A DNA stretch of 47,242 nt from an uncultured Trueperaceae bacterium (GTDB lineage: Bacteria > Deinococcota > Deinococci > Deinococcales > Trueperaceae): the NCBI GenBank assembly GCA_937907415.1, contig CALCHY010000094.1, positions 1 through 47,242 on the forward strand. Direction: 5' to 3'. The notes under the pieces are model-generated. The model was given only the letters and a program-made list of their open reading frames with translations. It was not told where the DNA came from and searched no databases. Position 1 is the first letter of the stretch. Every line of letters begins with the position of its first letter. Made by a program: the position numbers and the translations under genes. Of the stretch, positions 40,849-47,242 are shown in pieces.

Positions 40849-43787
40849 GGTTCCCGTCCAGGGATGACCCAGCCCGTATCGAACACGTGGCCGATGCCTT
40901 GAGTGGCTCCAGGGGTCGTCAGGGTCACCGCCACCGCGCCCGACTTCGAGTCCCAGGAGCCGTACAGCGCCCAGCAGCAGCGGTTCCACACGACCACGAA
41001 GCGCGGTTGCAGGCTGAACGCCGGGCTGCCCGTGCCGCTCGCCGCGAGGTCCCACACCTCGTTGAACACGGCCCCAACGTAGAGGGTGTCGAGCGGACGA
41101 ACCATTAGTGCCACCTCCTGCAAGGTGAGGCGGCCCGAGCTCACGACCTCGGCCGCGTAGTCGTATGCCCCTGAGTAGCCCACGGTGCCCTGCAGGCCGA
41201 CGCGCTCGTAGAGGTCGACGCCGAACGTGAGGTTCCCGCGCCGCAGATAGGTCGTCGGTTGGCGGTCGTCCGCCCACAAGAGCTCGACGAACCCGTCGAC
41301 GCTGAAGCGCGCCGGTCCGAGGACTTCGTCTACGAGCAGCACGCGGCCGGAGAGGATGGAGTTGCGGTAGCCGAGGTCCTCGCCTGCCGGGGCCACGCTC
41401 GGGTCGACGAGGGTCGAGAACTGCACTTGCCAGCTAGGACGGCCACGTTCGGGGGCGTCCTCGACACTGAAGGTGAGCGTGCGGGCGTAAGGCGCAGGCT
41501 GCGGCAGGCCAAGCCAATCAGTGCTGAGCCACAGGAGGCCCTCCGCCTGAGCAGCCGCGACGCCCGGCCATGCCACGCGTAGTTTGCTGGCGGCGAGCTG
41601 ACCGGTCGGCAGACTGATGCGCTCGCTAGCGTCGAACTGCAGGACGCTTAGTTCGGCGGAAGCCTCGACGGCGAAGGCGCTGAGGCGCCCAAGGTCGAGG
41701 TCGCGGGCGTACGTGACGGCGAGGCCGGGCACGGCGTCTGCGTGCTCGAGGGTGCCAAGCGTGAGCTTCACCTCCAGGTCGTCGAAATGGTCTGGCACCG
41801 TGCCGATCGGCAAGGTGGCTGGGGCGTAGCGGTAGCCGGTGGCGACGCTGAGGTCTAGCGCGCCGGCCACCCCGACCGACACCTTCACGGACGTCTGCGA
41901 CGTGTCGCGTAGCTCGCCAGTGATGCGGTCAGGCGCGCTCAGCAGGTCAGCGCTGTGCTTGACCTCGAGCGCCGCCCTGAAGGCGCCGCGGGTGGTCAGG
42001 TTGAGGGTCGCGTCTAGCGTGCCTGGGTCTGGCGTCTTGAGATCGTAGCGGTTCTTGACGGTCAGACTGATCCAGTTCAGGTTACTCAAGAGCGTGAGGG
42101 TCGACTCGAGGGGCGCCCAGCCCACCTGCGTCGGGTCGCGGTCGTCGACGAGGACGTAGCCGCCCGCCTGCTCGAAGCGCAGCCACGGCAGCGGGTCGAG
42201 GCGCAACTGCGCGCGTACGTCGCTGCGGTTGCGGTAGGGGAAGAGGTCGAAACGGAAGGGGGTCTCGCCCTCGCGCACGTCGCGCGTGTAGCTGACCCCT
42301 AAGTTGCCGTAGCGCCCGAACTCCTGCCGCAGCGCGAGGTAGCTGAGCCACTCGACCTGCCTCTCCGCCGTGTCGTAGTAGTAGCCGGTGAAGTCGGTGC
42401 GGCCTTCGAGGCGTGCGCCGGGCCACAGGGCGAGGGGCGTCAGCGCGAGCGCGTGCGACTCGACCAGGCGCCCGCCGCTAGTGATGGGCACGACGGCCGC
42501 TGAACGGTTGAGGGCGTTGCTGCGGTCTTGGAACGCGCCGATATCTACGTAGAGACGCTCGAGGGCCAGCCCTCCCAAGTCGGCCGGAAGCTTGTCCGGC
42601 TCGACACGCAAGCGCGCGATGGTCTGCAGCGGTTCGAAGCGGCTCGCATAGCTAGGGGTGCTAACGGCGTCCAGTGGGTCGAGGTCGTAGAACACGCGCG
42701 TAGTGAACGTGCCCCTCACCCCGTCCTGCACTTGCACGCTCGAGTAGTTGGCTTCCCAGATGCGCGGCCTGCGCGAGTCGTCGCGGCTGAACAGGAAGCT
42801 CGTTTGGGGCGGCCCAAGCACGGTCTCGTCCGCGTAGGAGAAGCGCACCACGAAGAGCGGTTCGAGGGCGCCGGTCGCGGCCGCCAGCGTGCCGCCCGCG
42901 CCGTACGTGACGAAGCCGGGCGTGAAGTCGACGAAGAACTCGCCCTTGCCGCGCTCCGTGTAGTAGCGGTGGTTCAACGACCCGCCGAGGTAACTCTCGA
43001 GCACGCTGCCGCCAAGGAAGAAGTCGCCGAACGCGGACCCGCCGGGGAGCACGTCTGCGTAGTAGCGCAGCCCGACGTCTCCGTAAGCGTCGGCGCCAGC
43101 CGCATAAGGCCAGTTGAGGGAGAGGCGCGCGCGGCTCGTCGCGTTGCCAGTGACGTACTCGATGCGTGGTTGGCGGTCAGGCGGCGCGAGCGGCAGCACC
43201 ATGAGCGGCAGTGCAAGCACGGACGCGCCCCGTATCAGCACGGTCACGTCGTACGCCACGAGGCGGTCGCCAGGGTAGATCTCGATCTTGCCTGCCTTGA
43301 AGGCGTAGTCCTCGAGCTCCTGCCCGCATCTCGTGCACGGGCTGAAGAACCCCATCGCCACCCTTATGAGGCCGGGCACGCGGCTGGCGCGGTCGCCTTT
43401 CACGTCGATCGCTTGCGTGACGATGAGCACGTCGTCGCCGCTGAACGACTCTGCCCGCAGATCGATGATCAGGTCCTCGCCCGTCACGGTCTCCTCCCCG
43501 GTCGTGAACGAGCCTGGCCCGATCACGCGCACGACGCGGTTCGTTAGGTCAACCTCGACGTGGTCGGCCTCGAGCGTGTCCTCGTCGATGCGGACGACTA
43601 GGCCGTCGCCTGAGAGTACGTAGAGGGCGACCTCGCTGCCGCCCGGCAGGGTGAGGGTGCGGATCTCGAGGCTGCTCTCTGGGTCTGAGCTGGCGTCGAT
43701 GCTGATGCGCGCCGCCGTGGCCCAAGGGACAAGCAGCGCCAAGGTCAGGAGCGCGCCAAGTGGGCGCAGCCACGAACCTTGCCGCAT
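40845..43787 (-). CDS. lptD: LptD/OstA-like outer-membrane assembly protein
   Basis: A 980-residue exported protein. The signal peptide is 1-25 (ALLTLALLVPWATA). Residues about 40-130 form an OstA/LptA-type beta-jellyroll (VRIDEDTLEADHVEVDLT, then GEDLIIDLRAESFSGDDV). SPCTRCGQELEDYAFKAGKI (C151, C154) followed by VLALPLMVLPL matches the conserved LptD junction, and the rest is long alternating barrel strands. LptD inserts lipopolysaccharide into the outer leaflet. Only one cysteine pair is near the N-terminus. ATG at 43787 is four bases after the lptG-like stop and begins a good signal peptide, unlike the longer open frame. Confidence 0.8.
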   Translation of the reverse strand: MRQGSWLRPLGALLTLALLVPWATAARISIDASSDPESSLEIRTLTLPGGSEVALYVLSGDGLVVRIDEDTLEADHVEVDLTNRVVRVIGPGSFTTGEETVTGEDLIIDLRAESFSGDDVLIVTQAIDVKGDRASRVPGLIRVAMGFFSPCTRCGQELEDYAFKAGKIEIYPGDRLVAYDVTVLIRGASVLALPLMVLPLAPPDRQPRIEYVTGNATSRARLSLNWPYAAGADAYGDVGLRYYADVLPGGSAFGDFFLGGSVLESYLGGSLNHRYYTERGKGEFFVDFTPGFVTYGAGGTLAAATGALEPLFVVRFSYADETVLGPPQTSFLFSRDDSRRPRIWEANYSSVQVQDGVRGTFTTRVFYDLDPLDAVSTPSYASRFEPLQTIARLRVEPDKLPADLGGLALERLYVDIGAFQDRSNALNRSAAVVPITSGGRLVESHALALTPLALWPGARLEGRTDFTGYYYDTAERQVEWLSYLALRQEFGRYGNLGVSYTRDVREGETPFRFDLFPYRNRSDVRAQLRLDPLPWLRFEQAGGYVLVDDRDPTQVGWAPLESTLTLLSNLNWISLTVKNRYDLKTPDPGTLDATLNLTTRGAFRAALEVKHSADLLSAPDRITGELRDTSQTSVKVSVGVAGALDLSVATGYRYAPATLPIGTVPDHFDDLEVKLTLGTLEHADAVPGLAVTYARDLDLGRLSAFAVEASAELSVLQFDASERISLPTGQLAASKLRVAWPGVAAAQAEGLLWLSTDWLGLPQPAPYARTLTFSVEDAPERGRPSWQVQFSTLVDPSVAPAGEDLGYRNSILSGRVLLVDEVLGPARFSVDGFVELLWADDRQPTTYLRRGNLTFGVDLYERVGLQGTVGYSGAYDYAAEVVSSGRLTLQEVALMVRPLDTLYVGAVFNEVWDLAASGTGSPAFSLQPRFVVVWNRCCWALYGSWDSKSGAVAVTLTTPGATQGIGHVFDTGWVIPGREP

Positions 43788-43791
43788 GGGG

Positions 43792-44862
43792 TTAGCGCCG
43801 CCTCGCGGCGAGCAGCAGAACGAAGCCAGCCAGCAAGTAGAGGGCAACGGGCGCCCAGCCAGCCGCCCACGCTGGAACCGTGCCTTGTGCGCCAAGGAGC
43901 TTCGTCACGCTCCACGTAGCGTAGTAGACGAACGTAAGGAGCAGCGCCGCAACGAAGCCGAGGTTGGCGCCGCGCCTGAAGGTGAAGAGCCCGACTGCCG
44001 CGGCGAAGATGGCGAAGGACGTCGCGGCGAGCGGCTCCGCCAGCTTGCGGTGGAGCGCGGTCCACTCCGCCGGCTTCTCCTCCGTGTCGGGACTGCGTAG
44101 GCGTTGCACGAGTTCGCGCAGTGGCAAGTAGACGAGGTCAGGTGAGGCGGACGACGTGGCCGCTAGACCCCTTACTGGCAGGACCGCTTCTTCCGAGCGC
44201 ACGTCGAGCGTGAGGCGTCCGTCGCGCAATACCCGCAACGCGAGGTCGTGCAGGCGCCACACGCCGGCTTGCGGGTCGGAAGCGCCGCTCGCGGCGGTGA
44301 TCACCTCGCGGGGCCCGCTACTACCGCCAGGCGTGATCACGGTGATGTCGCGGAACTCGCCACCAGGCAAGACCTGTCCGATGAAGATGCTGCGTCCGAG
44401 GGAGTCCGTGAAGAACGAGCCGGCCTGCACGATGGTCTCCGGGCTCACGAGCATGATGTCCTTCTCGACCTCGGCTGCCCGGCGCTCGCTCCACGGCACG
44501 ACCAACTCGTTGTTCACGAGCGCGACCGCGCTGACCGCCAGCCCAAGCCCAAGTAGCGGCATGACGAAACGCCGCGGCCCAAGACCTAGGAGCAGCGCGG
44601 CCTTGAGCTCACCGTCTTGCCCGAGCCGCGTCATGGTCAGTAGGGCGGCGAAGAGGAGGGCGAGCGGCAAGCCAGGCGCGGCGGCGGCTGGCAGCTTGAA
44701 CAGTAGGTAACGCGCGAGCAGTGAGACGCTGACGCCGCGGGCGAGGACGTCGGCGAGTACGCCGAGGAAGAAGTAGAGCAGGAGGAGTAGCACGAGGGCA
44801 ACGACGCCGGCGAAGAACATCGGCACCGTCTCGCTGATGAGGTAGCGGCCCCAGCGCGTCAT
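43792..44862 (-). CDS. lptG: LptG-like permease (YjgP/YjgQ family)
   Basis: A 356-residue inner-membrane protein with about three helices at each end flanking a periplasmic beta domain. RYLLFKLPAAAAPGLPLALLF and TRLGQDGELKAALLLGLGPRR are the family's conserved coupling region. The C-terminal part has FAIFAAAVGLFTFRRGANLG. LptF/LptG with the LptB ATPase extract lipid from the inner membrane. Its ATG at 44862 overlaps the stop of the preceding homologue as ATGA; the open frame upstream of it lies inside that gene. Which of the two is LptF or LptG is set only by order. Confidence 0.85.
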   Translation of the reverse strand: MTRWGRYLISETVPMFFAGVVALVLLLLLYFFLGVLADVLARGVSVSLLARYLLFKLPAAAAPGLPLALLFAALLTMTRLGQDGELKAALLLGLGPRRFVMPLLGLGLAVSAVALVNNELVVPWSERRAAEVEKDIMLVSPETIVQAGSFFTDSLGRSIFIGQVLPGGEFRDITVITPGGSSGPREVITAASGASDPQAGVWRLHDLALRVLRDGRLTLDVRSEEAVLPVRGLAATSSASPDLVYLPLRELVQRLRSPDTEEKPAEWTALHRKLAEPLAATSFAIFAAAVGLFTFRRGANLGFVAALLLTFVYYATWSVTKLLGAQGTVPAWAAGWAPVALYLLAGFVLLLAARRR

Positions 44863-45920
44863 GAGCGCAATGTCCGCGAGGCGAGGACCAGCGCGCCGAC
44901 GCCTGCGAGGAGCGGGGTCAGCCACGCGGCGGCGAGCGGCCCTAGGGCGCCGGAGTCGAACAGGTTGCCCGCCAGGATCCAGGTCGCCCAGAAGCCGACG
45001 AGGAGCACGATGGTCCAGGCGAAGCCAGCTGCGCGGCCCCTGACGCGTAGAGCGATCGCGCCGGCGAACACCGCGAAGATGGCCGCGCTGAACGCGTCGG
45101 CAACGCGTCTGTTGAGGTCGTAACTCAACTCGCGCGTGTTGCCTCCCGCCTTGGAGACGGAGCGTAGTTGCTGCCACAACTGATCGACGGGGAGCTGCGC
45201 GGCGCGCACGAGCGTCTCGGTAGGGCTTGATTCGAGCGCGAAAGGCAGCGTCACGTCGGTGAACGGCGCGGGCGCCTGGCCAGGCCTCGTGACTTGGCCG
45301 GCCTGAAGGATCCAGACGCGCGTCTGAGCGTCCCAGCGGCCGCTGCGGGCGCTGTAAAGCGCACCGTCTTGCGCCTGCACCACTACTCCGTCGAGGTTCG
45401 CGAGGGTCGGATCGTCCACCACTGCCCTCACCCTGGCGGCGAAGTAGATGGCGTCCCCGATGCGGTAGGCCGCGTTCACCTGGACCTCGGCTGGCGGACG
45501 GGCGTAAACGAACGCGTCGAGGCGCTGCTGGTACGCGGCCTCGCCGCGCGCCTCGAGGAAGCCGTTGTTGACGAACGACAGTGCACCGACCGCCACCCCG
45601 AACAGGATGAGTGGCCAGAGGAGCGTTGCCGGCGCGACGCCCATGGCGTACGCGGCCTTCAACTCCGAGTCCCGCGCCATGCGGCCACCAGCTAGCAGAA
45701 CGGCGAAGACGACGGCAACTGGCAGCGCGAGGTGCAAGAACCACGGTAGGCGATAGAGCAACAGGGCCCCGATATCGCCCAAGGTGGCGTTCTGTTGCAC
45801 CAAGAAGCGCGCAAGCACGCTAAGGAAGTCGATGGAGAGCAGCAAGCAGATGGCGGCCACGCCAAGCGGGTAAAGCCCCGTCGTCTCACGGAGAAGCGCT
45901 CTCTGAAGGCGTTTCAGCAC
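44859..45920 (-). CDS. lptF: LptF-like permease (YjgP/YjgQ family)
   Basis: A 353-residue paralogue of the next gene with the same architecture: N-terminal helices (GVAAICLLLSIDFLSVLARFL), LLYRLPWFLHLALPVAVVFA and a GRMARDSELKAAYAMGVAP coupling motif, then a periplasmic domain and C-terminal helices. GTG at 45920 is the start: TATACT lies exactly six bases upstream, and no homology appears in the open frame beyond it. It heads the operon lptF-lptG-lptD-lipoprotein. No lptB ATPase gene is in the window. Confidence 0.85.
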   Translation of the reverse strand: MLKRLQRALLRETTGLYPLGVAAICLLLSIDFLSVLARFLVQQNATLGDIGALLLYRLPWFLHLALPVAVVFAVLLAGGRMARDSELKAAYAMGVAPATLLWPLILFGVAVGALSFVNNGFLEARGEAAYQQRLDAFVYARPPAEVQVNAAYRIGDAIYFAARVRAVVDDPTLANLDGVVVQAQDGALYSARSGRWDAQTRVWILQAGQVTRPGQAPAPFTDVTLPFALESSPTETLVRAAQLPVDQLWQQLRSVSKAGGNTRELSYDLNRRVADAFSAAIFAVFAGAIALRVRGRAAGFAWTIVLLVGFWATWILAGNLFDSGALGPLAAAWLTPLLAGVGALVLASRTLRS

Positions 45921-45926
45921 TGGCGC

Positions 45927-45932
45927 AGTATA
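45927..45932 (-). promoter_or_regulatory. leaderless -10 box (TATACT) of the lpt operon
   Basis: On the minus strand TATACT is followed by six bases and the GTG at 45920. The -35 region is poor. Confidence 0.6.
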
Positions 45933-46036
45933 CCGGCCACGTCTGAGTTCACTGAGGCTGGCGCCTGGTCGGTGCGGCGTCCGTGATGAGGCGAGGCATA
46001 CCGACCGGGGCGGCACTCCGCGATAGGATGGCGCCC

Positions 46037-46852
46037 GTGACAGGCACGTTAGGCCTCTTCTCTCTAGTCGACCTCTTCCAGCTGCTCTCGGCCGCGAAGC
46101 GCACCGGGCGGTTGGCTGTCGAACACCCCGCTGGGTTGGCGCGCATCTACTTCGACCGCGGGCAAGTCGTTCACGCCGAGTTCGGTGAACTCCACGGCGA
46201 GGAGGCGGTTTACGCGCTCTTCCGCGACGAACGCGGCGGCTTCGAGTTCCGTATCGGCTTGCCGTCACCCACGAACAGCATCGAGGTGAACACGGAGAAC
46301 CTCGTGCTCGAGGGCGTTAGGCGCCTTGACGAGTCGCGGCGCGGCGCTTCTGAGGAACACGCCGTCTCGCGCGACGCCGTGCCTGTCGTGCCACCTGACG
46401 GCATGGCGCGCAACGTGACCCTCACCCCAGATGAGCAGCGGGTGTTGGCGCTGGTCGACGGGCGCCGCAGCGTCACGCGCATAGCCCTCGACCTCGGCAT
46501 TGAACCAGAGGCGGCCCTCCTCGTCTGCGACCGGCTCGTGCGCACCGGCGTGCTCAAGCTGCAGAACCGCAGGGCGCGCACTGCGCGCCTCGTTACGCGC
46601 CTCTCCACCACCCGCCTAGCCTCAGGCGCCGTTGGGCTCGACCCGTCGATCATCAGCGCATGGGAGAAGGTGCTTGGCCACACCATCAAGCAAGTGGCGT
46701 GCAGACGCGACGACGGTACGGTTCAACTCTTCACCATCCACGAAGCGCAAGGCGCGGGCCCGTACCTGGAACTCGGCCGCGACACTCTCGTGCGCGCTGA
46801 CCTGCGCGTGAACGAGGCGCTGCTCGTTAGGCCCGTGACGGAGCAACCATGA
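46037..46852 (+). CDS. DUF4388 domain protein with winged-helix-like C-terminal part
   Basis: A 271-residue cytoplasmic protein. Residues 1-95 are a DUF4388 (PATAN-like) domain: GTLGLFSLVDLFQLLSAAKR, TGRLAVEH, RIYFDRGQVVHAEFGEL and EEAVYALFRDERGGFEF. Residues about 130-185 look like a winged helix (LTPDEQRVLALVDGRRSV, then EAALLVCDRLVRTGVLKL). Such proteins occur in two-component and gliding or regulatory pathways; the role is unclear. GTG at 46037 is preferred since TAGGAT (46024-46029) lies seven bases upstream and would overlap the alternative ATG at 46028. Its stop overlaps the trmB start. Confidence 0.75.
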   Translation: MTGTLGLFSLVDLFQLLSAAKRTGRLAVEHPAGLARIYFDRGQVVHAEFGELHGEEAVYALFRDERGGFEFRIGLPSPTNSIEVNTENLVLEGVRRLDESRRGASEEHAVSRDAVPVVPPDGMARNVTLTPDEQRVLALVDGRRSVTRIALDLGIEPEAALLVCDRLVRTGVLKLQNRRARTARLVTRLSTTRLASGAVGLDPSIISAWEKVLGHTIKQVACRRDDGTVQLFTIHEAQGAGPYLELGRDTLVRADLRVNEALLVRPVTEQP

Positions 46853-47242
46853 CCCGTGCACCACTCGAGGCGCCAGCCGCCGCCGGCTCGAAGCCGCTGC
46901 TCAGGTGGCGTGCGCTGCCGTTCCCGACCAACTGGGATGAGGTGTTCGCGGGCGCGCAGGAGCCGCGCGGCTTGACGGTCGAGGTCGGCTTCGGCGACGG
47001 TCGCTTCACGGTGCGCCGCGCACTCGCCGAACCCGACATGCGCTTCGTTGGGCTCGAGGTGTCCTCCGGCAGCCTGCAGCGCGCCCTCCGGCGCGTGAGC
47101 CGCTCAGGCGTCTCCAACGTGCGGCTGGCGAAGGCAGGCGCGCATGTGGCCGTCAGGCAACTGTTCGCCCCCGAGTCGGTCGACGCTTTCGTCGTCAACT
47201 TCCCATGCCCGTGGCCGAAGGAACGGCACGCCAAGCACCGCC
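46849..47242 (+). CDS. trmB: TrmB, tRNA (guanine-N7-)-methyltransferase (3' end outside window)
   Basis: The frame is open from ATG 46849 to the window end (131 residues). The SAM-binding strand VEVGFGDGRF, the second motif VGLEVSSGSLQRALRRV and NFPCPWPKERHAKHR identify TrmB, which methylates G46 in the tRNA variable loop. In most family members the last motif reads FPDPWPK; here the aspartate is cysteine (residue 121 or so). The start overlaps the stop of the DUF4388 gene as ATGA. The rest of the catalytic domain lies beyond the window. Confidence 0.88.
   Translation, partial: MTRAPLEAPAAAGSKPLLRWRALPFPTNWDEVFAGAQEPRGLTVEVGFGDGRFTVRRALAEPDMRFVGLEVSSGSLQRALRRVSRSGVSNVRLAKAGAHVAVRQLFAPESVDAFVVNFPCPWPKERHAKHR

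Noticed and set aside
45921..46268. N-terminal extension of the LptF-like protein
   Set aside because: An Arg/Pro-rich stretch antisense to the DUF4388 gene; the TATACT box six bases before GTG 45920 sets the start.

Overview
The window reads as chromosomal core sequence from a GC-rich, didermic bacterium. The best guess is a Deinococcota member of the Truepera type. This rests on Deinococcus/Thermus-like gene content (a short Mfd, the futalosine route to menaquinone, a CsoR numbered like the Thermus protein), on many start codons placed 5-9 bases after a TANNNT -10 box (leaderless transcription, well known in Deinococcus), and on an outer membrane built with LptD/LptF/LptG-like proteins. The placement is inference; no 16S rRNA or marker comparison is possible here. 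I see no prophage, insertion sequence, CRISPR array or defence island. Genes are densely packed: convergent genes end within 8-30 bases of each other or overlap, and many same-strand neighbours share a 4-base ATGA or GTGA overlap.

Layout. 1-1.6 kb: the end of a quinone oxidoreductase gene and a SAM methyltransferase. 1.65-8.25 kb (minus): a probable five-gene operon with a large P-loop/TPR protein, then acuA, acuB, acuC (protein acetyltransferase, CBS/ACT regulator, deacetylase) and a 3-hydroxyisobutyrate dehydrogenase-like gene. 8.3-11.2 kb (plus): mqnC, an amidohydrolase probably of the same menaquinone pathway, and thioredoxin. 11.25-12.4 kb (minus): a winged-helix regulator and a lipoprotein, divergent from aconitase acnA (12.5-15.2 kb). 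15.3-18.1 kb: a small secreted or anchored protein, a dienoyl-CoA-reductase-type SDR, a SpoIID-like protein and a CsoR-family repressor with a visible operator. 18.2-22.4 kb (plus): a 66-aa membrane protein, rsmI and mfd, closed by a strong terminator. 22.5-25.9 kb (minus): a small outer-membrane protein, a GIY-YIG protein, era, an MFS exporter and the initiator tRNA. 26-28.4 kb (minus): an 816-aa TPR/BTAD-type regulator, divergent from nhaA.

30-37.5 kb (minus): a peptide-scavenging operon pepF - SDR - M20 peptidase - binding protein - DppB - DppC, without ATPase genes. 37.5-39.6 kb: rluD and plsX, divergent. 39.6-45.9 kb (minus): lptF - lptG - lptD-like - lipoprotein, an envelope-biogenesis operon. 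46.0-47.2 kb (plus): a DUF4388 protein and the 5' part of trmB.

The least explained parts are: (1) the 315-base gene-free region before nhaA (28438-28752), with three palindromes, a promoter and a structured leader that could be an ion-sensing riboswitch; (2) the P-loop/TPR protein co-transcribed with acuABC; (3) the CsoR homologue whose metal-ligand histidine is a tyrosine; and (4) the LptD-linked lipoprotein.
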